Positions 1 to 14,181 of a stretch of 64,000 bases of DNA are shown one piece after another. The notes under the pieces were generated by a model, which did no database searches, had not been told where the DNA came from, and saw only the letters and a program-made list of their open reading frames with translations. Position numbers and translations under genes: made by a program. Within the stretch, counting starts at the first letter, position 1. Every line of letters begins with the position of its first letter. The stretch is from Owenia fusiformis (lineage: Eukaryota; Annelida; Polychaeta; Sabellida; Oweniidae), in assembly GCA_903813345.2 (NCBI GenBank), contig CAIIXF020000005.1:4805375-4869374 (forward strand), given 5' to 3'.

Positions 1-3000
1 TTATTTAACTTTCTTACGGTCCTGTTTTTTTTGGACACCCTGTACGTTAATAACGTATAATATTCGTAAGAATGAATTCTAATAACATTTGAAATAAACA
101 TCTATTAAAATGTGGTGAATTTAATTGGTTGGAAACTCTAAGAAATATATTTTTAAAAAGATGTCAACTTTTGGACAAGGGTAAACTTCCCGGGACATTT
201 ACAATCTGCATGAGGTAACAGGAGGCACGGATTGCACTGAACGAAGGCTAGGAGATTGCTAATCAGCACTGATGTGTTATACAGGTAAGACTGCCCGATC
301 AACAAAAAACATTTCGACATATCAAAAATAGCTCAAATAGCTCAAAAATAATGAACAAAATTATGCAATTCCGGCTTTATTTTATTTTACTAGAGAGATG
401 TCAGACCTATAAATAAAGGCATATGGATGCATAAATTCATCTATAATTCAGGATAAACTGAGATTGAAGATTGTTTTAAACATTTAAAAATTTAACTCTT
501 TAAAGACTGGGTCAGGACCCACGTACGTGGGTACGAGGGTACGTGGGTAGGAGGTTTTTTATACAAAGCCAATTTTGTAGCACGACATCCCTATAATTAT
601 GGGACAGAATATCGATGTTGTACTCTGCAGAGACAATCCTCCTTGGTTATCATTGTTGTTGTACTCTATCGTGAGTTAATCTCATTGTCTGAGTGGTATT
701 GCCATCTATATTTATCATTAACACCTGCTTACATGTTGAGTGTAAGCACGTTTTGCGTCGGTGGTGATTGTTACGCTACTGGTGGTGCCAGGCCTTTATA
801 TTTGTTCAAAGTGTGTTGCTCCCAAAGAAACGGGACAGGGCTGATAGAATGTGTATAACCCAAGACACTCGAGTAAGAGCCAATTCTTAATGGACAAACA
901 TCGTCCATATGTACACTACACGATTTGCGGTAGAGTTAAAAGTCGTGGCGGAAATCTCCTGTGTATACGATTATTAAACATTGAGAACTTTTATTTACAA
1001 ATAAGTCATTTTATCATTGATGGTTTGTCAAACCTTTCGACAGGAACAATTCTTATCTGAAATAAATTTTAGTTTTAGTTTTGACAATGGAAATTGTTAT
1101 GATTTAGACTGGTACGTGAGGACGTAGACATGGTGTATTGGACAAGATATACAACTGTTAAATTGTTATCTACTTCAAAGACAACGTTTTTAAGTTTTCT
1201 TAAAAGTGCACCTATCTTCAATAGGTGATATGTGTTCGAATATATGAAGGTCAAACAAAGATAGATCATAATTCAATCACCATATAGTTAATTGCATCCG
1301 TCCTGAACCCTCTTAACAATCAAGTCTTTACTTCGATGTTTGTAAATCAACTGTAAAGTACAAATATTGTTTTTTACCAAAGAACATTAATCAAACAATA
1401 AATTTCGTAGATATCGAACTAAAAGGTAACCATTGAAACAAAAATCATGATCATTTTTTAAAGATTTACTTGAGTCGAGTGTGTATGATAATTGAACTTA
1501 AAATAAAGTATCCTCATAGTACACCGTATGTGTATTAAAAGTAAACATTCACGGCGAAGGCGCTAACAGGAATGTTACAAGTGTAACACTAGCTGACACA
1601 TTCACTTGTGAAAATCGTCCAATTTTAGAAAACAAGGGATTGACTGACAAGGCTGAGATAAAAGCACTGAACGCATAGAGACCGAGGTACCTGGTCAATT
1701 TGCTTTTTGTTGAAATATAAATATGTATTTGTCAATATCATTTCCTCGATCATATTGGCCTTATTTGACTTAAAAGAGTTTTCTTGTACTAACCACTAGA
1801 CATCGAGCGCCATTTGACAATGACTGCAGGGACTGGAATATCATTAATATTGAAGGTAGTCTGCAAAATAGACTCATCGAGTTAAAACAAAAAAATATAC
1901 AGGATGGGCCAATTAATACTGATTATAATATATACACACATTTTCATAAATTCACATAAATGTATCTTAAACCTTTATGTTTTAATATTTTACCTGAAAT
2001 TTATTACACGCATGCGATGCAATGTGTCTCCTGCTATTTCTAGGCTAAATTTGGGGATCACTGTTACATGATATTACATTTACATACTTTTGTTAAACAT
2101 TTATTTCAGTTGCAATGAACAGTTACCAGTATTAGTGGTTTGGTCAAAGTATGCCAATAATTTATATAATGGTTCTGCCAATGCGAAGACAACAGTATGA
2201 ACTTGTGAAGTATGAATAAACTCTCTTAAATCAAATATTATAAATGATTTAGTATAAAGCAGATGAATCATTGGACATAGTCGATCTTTACGTGAATAAT
2301 TTGGAGGCTAGACACACGCTAAAAATACTTGCATCGTAAATATCTATTGAACCACTTAATCAACATAGTAAGTGCTGGTGGAGAATTCTTTGGTCTTGCA
2401 AATGCATTTGATGTCATTTAAAAAATCGAGTTTCACGAAAGTAATTTCATGATGAAGCTTCCCATAAGGAATTGTATAACCTTTGGATGAACTGAAAACT
2501 ATAACAGCTGAGTATGAGTACATTAAGTGTAAAGAACGTGATGTAGTTCCGATTGATCAAATGCAACATTTGACAAGTGATACCACAGGGTTCACTCTTT
2601 AAAGCCACATTGTTTTTAAGATCAATTTATTTTTTCACACAGAAGCCATAGTCTGTCTGCTAGTCATAAACTGAGATGTATGGTGTTAATTGAAAGCTAT
2701 CAGTGCATGCTGTTAGTTATTTAAAGCTTACTCAAAACATTTTTAATGTTAATTCTTTCCAAAAATATCGATGAATGCCTTTTGTATATGGCCGAATTTA
2801 ATAAGGTAAAATATAACCAATAGAGTGGGATACTGAATTAACCGAAGAACACTTATCCCATAACCATACCGTGAGACAACTACACGGGTACATGTACCTT
2901 ACTTCCTCAGGTCATGGCTTGAACTTGTTCTCGCTAAGTCAAACACTCGATACATGTTTTATTGGCAATAATTGGGTTATTGATGATAACGGAGCAAGAA

Positions 3001-6000
3001 TTAACCCCTGTCCGTGGTGTCAACAGCAATAACAATTGACCAATTAATCCCTAATACACCATAAATAAAACAAAGTCCATTCTTGTATAGTATAAAGCTT
3101 GTATTCGCGAAAGCAGCTTTCAGCTGTCGGCTACCGGATTAACCAACTGTCTTATCGGCAACTAATTTAAATATGAATAATATCTGCCACTATTCCATTC
3201 ATATTCAAATGAGTTGGTCATGAAATAGTAGGATAATCCGGTACCCGACATCCAAAAGTTGCATTCACAAATACAAGCTAAGTCTCAAACAGTCATATTA
3301 TCAAATCACCAGCCTCATATCCAAATGTTCAAAAAAGATGATACAATTATTTATGAAAGATTTTCACTTTCTAACTCCCAACGCCACATTCTACAACTAT
3401 AACATGAAGAATCAGTTAAATTTGTGAAAGCTAAGGTATATTGAATCATTTGAGTAAATTTAATACTAGACGTATGACGTAGTAGTTGATTCTTTAGAAT
3501 ATTTGTCTGGATAGACATGGTCGACATCGGAATTTGAATAATGATAATCTGAATGAGTTTTTATATCCTTCTGTGTAAATCACAACGAGACATTCAAAAT
3601 AATCTATGAACGGACAAAATATGATACTTATATCAACAACAAAATAAGGTATGCAAAAAGAGTGCAACTGTAAACAACATATTCTATGAATTTGTACTAA
3701 CCATGCCGTGACTCGACTCCGGGGATATACATGTATTCTACGAAACCCCACGAGTGGCGTCGTGGTTGCGCTTTGGCGTTGCTCCGTTGTGCCTTCCCCC
3801 GTGGGTACGGGTCCACCCTCACCCCTGACCTGCCCCTCCTCGGTGGGAGTCAGCCGTCCTCTTGTTAAACTTGCCCCAACAATTTTAATTACTGATAATG
3901 CTGCTACAACAGCAGTTCAACATAGAAAACCAAGTAGCACTTCGTTTTACATCTTTTTCTCCTTAACACTGGAAATTAATTCTTTTTTGGAGATTAGCTT
4001 CTCATTTGTTTGCTCTGAAAGATCCCGATCCTGTGTTTATATGCTATTTTAGTAGTAGGATCCAGGTAAGCAAAATGAATGATGAACCAGTTAATTTTTA
4101 ATCACAACAATTCTAATTACATCAATTCCCTGGAGTTCTAGGATCAATAGGTATTTTGAGTTACACATTGGTTAGGCTCCTGTATCATCTTTTCTATTTT
4201 CCTATAAGACATTTCGATTGTCAATGTAAACCCTTCTCCAGAAATATCTCAATTTTGACGAATCGATTATCGTTTGAATCGAATATGACAACTGCGATAA
4301 GTCACTTTTTGCATTCGATCGCCGATGAAAAGCGCCGTCTGGAATATAACTGCACAATTCCAAGTTCGTCTCAATCGTCTGATTTCACTTGTGTTATTCC
4401 TACTAGAGATAACGTCCGCATTTGGCATTGCGTTGTATTAAATTTGCGAATTTTTTAGCGTTCCCAAACAATGTGTTTCGAAATAACTTTGTGCGATCAA
4501 ATATGAGCGTGAACTCTGGGTTAACCGGGGAGCCTATCTCTTACCCACTCAACAAAAATGATCTATGCACATTCATTCACTGTTAGGTAAACATTTGCCT
4601 GTATATTTACAGACCTATCGGGACAGGTAAAGTCGATATCTATCTTAGGTGACTTGTATTTTGCCGCCATTCAAGGTTTCATTAAATCGTAAAGAACAGC
4701 GTGTATAACTAGTTAGTTTGAGCGACTGCTGAGCAAAAATAAATAAATGAATAAAATGGAAGTCAGACATGGGTGGTGCAAGATTGAAATTATTGAAAAG
4801 TAAAAAATTATTTTAATATTTAAGGGTAAGAGTACTGTTGGTACAAAATAAACTCAGCACCGAACCAAAAAAGCATTGATATTCTAGACGACAGATGTGG
4901 GCCTTCATCTCCAAATGCATTAAGTTATAGCTTGAGAAACATAGGTGTTCTCACAATATAGACAGCGTGATAAGTTCCAAAATCTATTAATCTATGAATA
5001 TCTATATACCTTTTATAATATAAGTCTACTTATTCTCTAAGTAGGTGCATACTGCATATATGTGCTTTAAATATATTTTTTATGCTTGCAGAAAAGAAGT
5101 TTTTTTTATTCATTCGTGAAGTATCTTTAATATCAAGTGTTGCTTATAGTGATATATAGTTGAACTTATAGTGATAGTCTTGCGATCGTTCTCAATTTCC
5201 TTTCAATTTTGATGTACGAGCGTTGTCCAAAAAGTCTTGAAATCTTCGCTATAACCTTCTTGAATGTTCTTAAATTCAGCTTAAGTTTTGTGTTCACCTT
5301 AAGTTTTGTGTATACTACAATCGAAGTGTCGTCTATCATAACCTGAAGTTTCAGCATCTTACATTAATTGGGGCAGGTACCATTTTTTCAATCATGTGTT
5401 ATTTTACTTCTTTCTTCTAAATATCAAAATGTTTGAGAAACCATTACATTTATTCATCATGGTGTTCACCAAGCACAATAATGCCATTCAGCATTGTGGT
5501 GTTATATTGCATCAGTTCAATAGTCCCAAATTTAAACTCATTCAAAGTAAGGAAATTGCAAAATGGCTGAAATTCTCCAACCTGATATGAAGTCATAGTG
5601 TGCATTAATACGTTTCATCATTAACTTGGTCTCAAAGCCACACAAACTTATGACTCTTACTAAGATGATGAAAGTGAACAAGGGGTATACACCTTATCAT
5701 TGTGGCAGAGGAGATGATGACAGAAAAAATGATAACAGACCCAAATGACAACTCCAAACTTGAAAGGCTTAAGACTCCAAACCTGGGAGACCAAATTAAA
5801 GACTCTCTGAGTCAAGGTGGAAAATTGCCATGACTGGTTTGGGAACGCATCAAAAGTGCATTACAAGTGCAAAGGCCAATATTTTGAAAGTGTTAAATGG
5901 GACACTGCACAGTATACATCAATTAAAATTAAATGTGCTCCTAATAATTTAGTAACTATAAATATATCATTAAGTATTGCATGTTTGGGATATGGTCCTA

Positions 6001-9000
6001 AATTCAAAATTTTCTATTTTTGTACTGGATCCCTGTGCAATATAATATTTAATTATATACCCATATTAGGGTCTACAAAGGTTATAGTCATATTGAGAGG
6101 TCAAGGTCACCTGAAAGAAACAACCCACAAAGAGTTAATTCTCTGCTTGTGACATATAAAGATACATGTACACCATACATAGAAAATTAATTACATTACT
6201 CAATGTATGCTTTTGCATATCAAATTAAAAAAGAGAAGCTTAATGGCACCAACGTCAGAATGTTCCTCTTTGTGCTTTTGATACAGTTGACGTTTTTATG
6301 TTTAAAAAGTCAATATTGACATTCTTGAGATCATGCAAGGCCAAATTCCTAGATGTATGTCACTGACAGAGTTAATGTCACCATTGTCACAACAATGTCA
6401 CCATTGTCCCAGCAATGTCATTTATTTTTGAATTATAGAAACGAGCTGTTCCTTTTGGCATAACGCCAATCGTGTTTTGCAATATCCCACCTGATAAAAC
6501 AAAGTTTTCGTAAAAATGTAAGAATGTTTAATTACCATTTATTTGGGATAAAATGATTAAAGTGATTCAAGTCAATATGTAATTGCTGGTAACAATATGT
6601 AGGGCTTATATCATCGTGGAATCAACTAAGACGAAATTGAGAAAAAGCAAGTTCCTGTTCAACCGATGTAGACAGGGTAGGTATCTCATGTAATAAATGT
6701 CTATGAAGGGCAAAATCATCGAACTGGAGAATTTACTACCCCCCCCCCCCATCACCCGCCCCATATAATTGGGGCCTTGAATACATAGCATGGGCTAACA
6801 AATATGCGCAAAATTAATTACAATTAACCAAATGATACCTACCCCTTACACATCGGCTTGTTTTCACTTACCAAAATAAATAAAGCATTTTTTGCTGAAG
6901 TCATCATATTTTCTCAGTGTCAATTGACACTTTCGTCAGAGATGCAGCAACTTTTTGTCTATATAGTCCTGCTTTCATTTTCTAGGCGTAATAATTCAAT
7001 GGTTCACATGTATACATCGGAGCCTCTCGTCTTGATTTTGTCATTTATATGCTCAAATTCAATAAAATGTAATTACGTCAATTGGTTGATTTACCTCTTT
7101 GAGTCGGTTTATTTTTATTATTAAATGTATGGATTCAGCATAATGGTCCATTTGTCGTTATTGTCTAAAAGTTTGACTGCGATTCCCGTGTGTTGGTCGG
7201 CTTAATAGTTATGAATTAACGCTCAAATTGAGCGTTTCGTCGAAATAATAGTTCCTGTTTGATTTCTTCCTCTAATCTCGGGATATTTTGTTACTATTTA
7301 CGTCTTCTAGAACCGACAAAGATCCATAGTCGTTAATGAGTTCTTGTACGTTTGAGTTCATCTCAAAATAGTTTGTGTTTAATGAAATCACATCTTGGTT
7401 CTTCACTGGTCTGTTCTATACTCACTAATGGGTGAGGTCGTCGAAACAAATCCTTGATTTCATATATACCTTTTATTTCATTTTACTCATGGAACTACGG
7501 GAGTAGTTCTTGCGCGTGTTGCTTAGTCACTTGCTTGCATACTTTTACTGTTGATAGGCCTATTTCATGGTCTTATATTCGATAGTATCTATTATCTACT
7601 GTTATTTACCAACATCATCCGTATTCAATCTTTTTACTATTATGTATGATTTCAAAAAGGTAATATTTGGTAATGATAAACATGTCGTTATTCTATCTAT
7701 CCCTATATACATTTTCATTTGAATCAGCAATTGACTAATAAACGTTTTTCAAACAAACACCATATACATAGGCTTTAGAGGGCATTACTTTCTCGTATTA
7801 TAAAAAACATTTGCCATTCGTGGGGAAATGAATATGTTAAGGAATTTTACACTCTCAAAATTGCAATATTGAGAAAGGAAGATATTTAGTTCTTTTGTAT
7901 GACGTCCCTAGTTTCAAGAATGTTAACTTAATTTACACACAGCGGTGACTTTTAATTCATTTTCTCTTTTCAATAACGTTAAAATATTATATATCATACT
8001 ATTGACGTTTTTAAAGATAAATCATCAAAAATTCTGTTCAAAATGTCAACCTTGTTCTACTTCAGGCGTCATTTAGAAATAACATTCTTGGATCGTTTGC
8101 AATAAATATTAAGTTTCACATTTAGATAACATCAAACGAATGTTGAACTTTTATTAAATTGGTGTTTGGAGTTACATTTTTACAAAGGTTACATGATACA
8201 TTCTTTGATGAATGGAAATCAAGGTGACCTCCGAGAAGTTCTTTTAGAGACCCATTCTGAAAAGAACACTAATGTTTATAACGAGTAGGGAGTAAGTTTC
8301 TTAAATAGCAGTCATGTAAAATTAGATTTGCCACAATTATTTCTGTATTCTAAAAATTATTTTACATTGACTGGCTGCACGACATGAAAATTAATGATTT
8401 TTATGACGTTTATGGGAAAGCTTTGATTCACATGACGATTGACTTTTGCGGTTATGAATGAGCCCAGTGGTGTGTAGTTTGGTTCAATACACAGGCTGCA
8501 AACAGGCTACACGCATTTTATGTAGATGGGCGTTTGCTTGTCAATTCGACAAGTTGTTCTTTTGGGGCGCTTATTCATTTAAACCAGGCCTTTGGAATTG
8601 TTCTTAAATTTTTAATAACTTTAAAGAATTAATTCATATTGTAAAATTCATTGTAAAAGACAAAGAAAAGGTCCGGACACCAAGTTAGACTAATTGGTCT
8701 CGTTATATCAATTCATGGACACCCTGTATTGCAAGTATATTGACGTAATACGATCTATTTGGAAGGAAGTAAGAGAAATTGCAATCAATCTTTTTCAATA
8801 TCTAAGAGCGTGGGTTGGTACTTAGGAAATATACGAATTAAGATTTGACATGATGAGCTATTGACATATTCCATGAAGCATGCCTCTCTTAATAGAGAGA
8901 GTTTTAGAACGTGCAATCCAGGTAGAGATTTGGATATTTTTAGTGTCATTGATTCCGAGAAAATAAATTCGTTAATTGTGTAATTGAATTTAAATAGGGA

Positions 9001-9792
9001 TATTTGCTAGTTGTAGCATCGATTCAAGGAATTGATATCAAAAATGTCGCCCACGTAACTCTTGGGGCACAGAGACCAGTGATCTGACTCTTTTGGGCTT
9101 CTAAATGAGTGCCTTAGGATAATTTAACTCACTGAAAACAAAAATAAAAGATTCCAAACATTAGGTTGAAATCTTTATTCATCCCTTTGGAATTATGTCT
9201 AATAAATCTTTTATAGTTAATGTTTTGCAAATGAGCGCAATATCATTGCAGTATTTAATTTTATGAAGGAATAAAGTACATACTTGTAGTCCTAAGAAAT
9301 CTGCAGATGTATAGCAGCGCCATCTTTAAATAGAATGCTCTTTTTTTCTGGCATAAGGTGGACATACAATTGTAAGACAATCATTACTAAGACAAAAATC
9401 ATATTAGTGTTTCTTGTTTCTATTGGCGAATGTACAAAAATGCAAGAGGTAAGTCGGTAACATGTACACTGTACAGATATCAGGATCGAGTTTGTCCTGA
9501 CATCTATATAAGAGAGACGTTTTTAATTTTATGGATCTCAACCTTTTTTACAAAACTTGCTCAGATGAATTTTGCTTTATTTCAATAGCATCTTTTCAGG
9601 GTGATCAATGGAATGAGACCTACCCTTTGCATTCGTTCGGCTTCACTTTTAAAGGAGGGTTTCGTTTTCGTAGTTTATAACCGTACACGCTGCGCGCGGG
9701 TAATTTTATGATGGTCTCAGGTGACAGGCGGAGTAGACTGGCAACAATGCTAATGGCATGGTATTCAAGTAAGCACACAAAACATACCCATA
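1..9792. other. Intergenic region without recognisable gene
   Basis: No reading frame here resembles a known protein; all are short and lack paired splice signals. Visible details: a run of ACGTGGGT-type repeats near 515-555, tandem AATGTCACCATTGTC units near 6376-6415, a poly-C tract near 6740, and a GC-rich patch at about 3715-3875 that stands out from its AT-rich surroundings and may be a repeat fragment. A palindromic MITE at 3096-3281 is listed separately. Confidence 0.6.
3096..3281. repeat. Palindromic MITE, TATTCGCGAA family, copy 1
   Basis: The ends are inverted copies of AAGCTTGTATTCGCGAA / TTGCATTCACAAATACAAGC, and the centre carries the paired blocks ATTTAAATATGAATA and TATTCAAATGA. 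Further copies lie at 26185-26525 and 47848-47990, with an end fragment at 52904-52933. There is no coding capacity, so this is a non-autonomous DNA element. Confidence 0.75.
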
Positions 9793-9801
9793 GGAAGGTT
9801 G

Positions 9802-12555
9802 GGTAGACTGTAAATCTAGTAAATCTAGTAAATCTCGTAAATCTAGTAAATCTAGTAAATCTAGTAAATTTAGTAAAATCTAGTAAAATCTTGTAAAAAC
9901 TTGATTATTCAATGTCTAAGATACAAAGTGCAAATGTCGAAAAAGCACTGAAAATGCCTTTGTATGAATGAAATGAACATGTAGAAAAAATTCTACCTTT
10001 TATTTCATTATATTTAGTTACAAAACAACTATATGTTAGTACTGGATAACAAAATGGTTATCAAATGGTACACCCATTTTATCATCATACACACCCCACC
10101 CAAGAAGCATGCTCTATTAACAAATTAAGCCACACATTTAAGGACTGAGGGGACAATGCGTACCATCTAAATGACGCAGGCTTGTTTTTCCCTTGCAAAA
10201 TGTCATAATGCTTGGCCTATCGGTAGACTGTAAATCTAGTAAATCTAGTAAATCTCGTAAAACTCGTAAATCTAGTAAATCTAGTAAAATCTAGTAAAAT
10301 CTTGTAAACTTTTTAGGGACCATTCATTTGATATCAATGTCAGTCTCTATGAAGAGTATTGGTGATTATGATTCTTTTTTAGAGCAATGCATTATTGTCC
10401 CAACGGGAAGCTAACTCGAATACTACGAAGCCGATTCTCTCTATATTTGATGGAAAGATGTATAATGGTCATACTTTTTATGGACTTTTCATCAAGACAG
10501 CCTCCCTTTTAAAAATGGCGGGAATTTTTCGTAGAAATCTAAGTTATACCTTAGCTCCCTGAATGTAACATCATTTCCATTCTCAAAAAGTGATAAACAT
10601 TACTGTTAGCAATTTCGGCAGTATGCTCACAACATACATGTATATCTATTGATATATTATTGAGCCTGACTGCCATGAGCGATGAATGGGAATGGGGGGG
10701 GGTATTCAAACTGCAATATTGACTATGCAAAATATGAATAGGCTTATTGCCCCGGGCTTATTGCATGGTCAAGAAGTGAGGTAATTTCCCACAAAATCAT
10801 GAAGGATGCATGTAGATTGCAAAGATGAGCATCTAAATGGTGCCACCACATACCTGTTACAAAAAGACCTTCTCTGCATTAAAATTCAGAGTCATTCCTT
10901 TCATCAAATACTCAATTTACACAATTTTTAACAAAATTGTGAAATATTATAATAAAAAAGAATGTTTAAAGGGGTAATATGATATGGCTTTAAACTATTA
11001 ATTACAAGGAATATAAGGAACATATCATCATCAAAACATAAATGGAAAGCATTATAGAAATGCCATACTATACTTTATGTATAGGTAAAGCAAATAGATC
11101 AATCAGTGAGTTGTCTAACTCTTCCCCTTACCATAGCATTTGATTGTGTTTTAATAATTTTTTGAAATTGCCATTTATCCATTTCCCTAACATTGGAACT
11201 TCTACAAATATAGTCAATTGAACAGCATCAACAAACAATAAGCAATAACTAAATTATCTGATAGGCGAAGCATTATAACATTTTGTGAGGGAAAAACAAG
11301 CCTGTGTCATTTAGATGGTACGCATTGTCCCCTCAGTGTGGCTTAATTTGTTAATAGAGCATGCATCTTGGGTGGGTTGTGTATGATGATAAAATGGGTG
11401 TACCATTTGATAACCATTTTGTTATCCAATACTACCATATAGTTGTTTTGTAACTAAATATAATGAAATTAAAGGTAAATTTTTTTCTACATGTTCATTT
11501 CATTCATACAAATGCATTTTCAGTGCTTTTTCGACATTTACACTTTAAATCTTAGACATTGAATAATCAAGTTTTTACTAGATTTTACTAGATTTTACTA
11601 GATTTACTAGATTTACTAGATTTACGAGATTTACTAGATTTACTAGATTTACAGTCTACCTGGCCTATCTGATAATTTAGTTATTGCTTATTTTTTGGCG
11701 ATGCTGTTCAATTGACAATATTAGTAGAAGTTCCAATGTTAGGGGAATGGATAAATGGCAATTTCAAAATTGATTTTTCGAACCCCCAAAAATAATAAAA
11801 ACAATCAAATGCTGTAGTAAGGGGAAGAGTGAGACAACTTACTGATTGATCTATTTGCTTTACCTATACATAAAGTACAGTGTGGCATTTCTACAATGCT
11901 TTCCATTTACGTTTTGATGATGATATGTTCCTTATATTCCTTGTAATTAATAGTTTTAAGCCATATCATATCAGCCCCCTTAAACATTCTTTTTTATTAT
12001 AATATTTCACAATTTTGTTAAAAAATTTGTATATTGATTATTTGATGAAAGGAATGACTCTGAATTTTAATGCAGAGAAGGTCTTTTTGCAACAGGTATG
12101 TGGTTGCACCGTTTGGATGCTCATCTTTGCAATCTACATGCATCCTTTATCATTTTGTGGGAAATTACCTCACTTCTTGACCATGCAATAACCTATTCAT
12201 ATTTTGCATAGTCAATATTGCAGTTTGATTTCGTCAAGCCCACATCCAGATCATATTAGTAAGGGATAAGTTGATTTAACATTATCACCAATTCTTGAAA
12301 TTTTTCATCATGGAACGTTTTTCCCCAGAAAGTTATGTATGCGATATTTATATTTTTGAAAAGTAATTAAAATTGTACAATATTTATTAATAATCAAGAA
12401 TGCTGTAAAAGGAATCATAATCACCTATACTCTCCATAGAGAATGACATTGATATCAAATGAATGGTCCCTAAAAAGTTTACAAGATTTTACTAGATTTT
12501 ACTAGATTTACGAGATTTACGAGATTTACTAGATTTACTAGATTTACAGTCTACC
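9802..12555. mobile_element. Outer foldback/MULE-like element with a nested copy of itself
   Basis: The element begins GGTAGACTG and ends CAGTCTACC. It is flanked by a 9-bp direct repeat GGAAGGTTG (9793-9801 and 12556-12564). Both ends are built from tandem TAAATCTAG-type 9-bp units. It is interrupted at 10222 by an inverted copy of the same element; without that insertion and one target duplication it is about 1306 bp. There is no protein-coding capacity. A 9-bp duplication plus tandem-repeat arms is typical of Mutator-like and foldback elements; the superfamily is inferred. Confidence 0.85.
10222..11660. mobile_element. Inner foldback element inserted in inverted orientation
   Basis: This 1439-bp copy begins GGTAGACTG, ends CAGTCTACC and is flanked by the 9-bp duplication TGGCCTATC (10213-10221 and 11661-11669). 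Its body is the reverse complement of the joined halves of the outer element. Its own version of the target site, near 11265-11285, is uninterrupted. This explains the A-B-A'-B' order of repeats in the region. Confidence 0.87.
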
Positions 12556-12564
12556 GGAAGGTTG

Positions 12565-14181
12565 GGATATTGAATCCATCCAGCAATTTGGTTAAATTGC
12601 TGATGGTCAGATAGTTCGCTGCCATTCTATTTTAAAGATGCATGTGGAAGCCCAACTTTTCTGGGCTAGCCCGGCCAAGTGTTCTGACTCTTGCCAAGCT
12701 ATTTTGACATAATTGTTCCAATTTTTCTGATCTTATCTGAATACATACAAGGGTGAAAAAGATGTTTGTCCCCTTTTGAGAATGTCGACCAATTTTGATT
12801 TCGAAATTAAGGTCCATTTTTCCGAAAACGAGGCATATTATTCCCAGGCCACGCTAATATAAGTGATTTATTCTAGTCTTGAAACTATTGCTCAAGAGTG
12901 TTCCATCAGGTGCAAAAGTCGCACAAAGAGGATCTGTCAGGCCCTGTTAGTATAAAAACCTGGAAGATTTTGAAAATTTGAGGCCCTACAAAACTTTTAG
13001 GCCCAAAATTATTTCACTGGGCCCACTCCCGTGGATCCGCCAGCGTTAAGTTCGTTTCCGATTTGGATAATAAAACATTGCTGACATGACATAATTCTGT
13101 TCCCAGATCTGCCAGTATTGAATTTAATTCAGTGACCTGATAAGCAATTACTGAGATACCTCATGCACAATCAGTTTTGATGTGAATTGAATTTTGATGA
13201 CAGAGTTTTCTTAGTTTCAATAGTTCAGTAAGCCTATATGTGCTGAATACAGTCCGATTCAAAATTCTATTTAGTACTTTGAATTAAAAAATAAGCATTT
13301 TTATTTTAATTTGTTTTGTAACATGGCTATCATATGTGTAGCCTTTTATATTTTGATGCATCTAATCAATCTAAGTATTCGCGCGAACATATAAACATGG
13401 CTGAAACTCCCTAAATTACAAAAGGCCACAGTCTTATCCCGTCTACCTGTACATATACTATCTGAATATACAAAAGTTAGATATTGTACATATGTTTCTA
13501 TTTTTCATTAACTGTTGCAATATGGTTATTTTATTGCTTATTTTTTAATTCAAAGTACTAAATAGAATTTTGAATCGGACTGTCTGTAGTGCAGTAAAGG
13601 CTAATGAAATTCTTAGCCGTGTCGCTGTATCGATTTGTATTTGTCAATTGGTGCTTTTGTAACGACAGTCGGTATTCTTGAGCAGAAAACAAGTGTCAGT
13701 CATTGACTGTTGTTGACACGATCAAACACAATTCTAAATGCAGGACATAGGCACAAAACGCAGTTGCTTTTAGTGAGTATTCGAGTTCGAAGTTAGAGAT
13801 GGAGAATTTCTTCATTTTGGGTATTCTGGAGGGCGTGTTCTATGGTTCACGTGGAAAAATCTCATGAGTCAAAAGACTCTAAGACGAATTCACAGATGTT
13901 GGCTTTATTTGTAAGCTACAGTCTGACAGTAGTTGGATCATAGGCTCAAGGAATATTATATTGAGCTACTGATTCTACTACAAAATAATCTTGCCGCAAT
14001 CTATGGACTTTCTTGTGAGTCATCTTGAAATTATTCTTAATCAAGAATACAAATTGTTGTATGCGTTATTACATGTATTAGGAAAATCATTAAATGTTTT
14101 TAACCATTTCCAGGATTTGACCAGGCCCTGGACCAGGCCTACACTCAACGTCAGAAGCAACGTAAAGATTGAAAAATAAAA
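12565..14181. other. Intergenic gap upstream of the methyltransferase gene
   Basis: Apart from the MITE at 13250-13582, I see no gene. The stretch at 12955-13035 contains GGGCCCACT and GGATCCGCCA and resembles the end of the G/C-rich element at 26625-26880, so it is probably a decayed relative. Confidence 0.5.
13250..13582. repeat. MITE with ~50-bp terminal inverted repeats
   Basis: It starts CAGTCCGATTCAAAATTC and ends with the inverted sequence finishing ATCGGACTG. The inverted match continues through a shared AATTAAAAAATAAGCA-type segment. The roughly 230-bp interior has no coding sequence. The target duplication is not clear. Confidence 0.75.

Noticed and set aside
3708-4052. 114-residue plus-strand frame in a GC-rich patch
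   Set aside because: Composition is low-complexity and switches abruptly to AT-rich sequence half way; it looks like a repeat fragment, not a protein.
5166-5357. 63-residue basic minus-strand frame with repeated KLKVNTKLKLN
   Set aside because: Arises from a local duplication of CTTAAGTTTTGTGT; no other evidence of coding.
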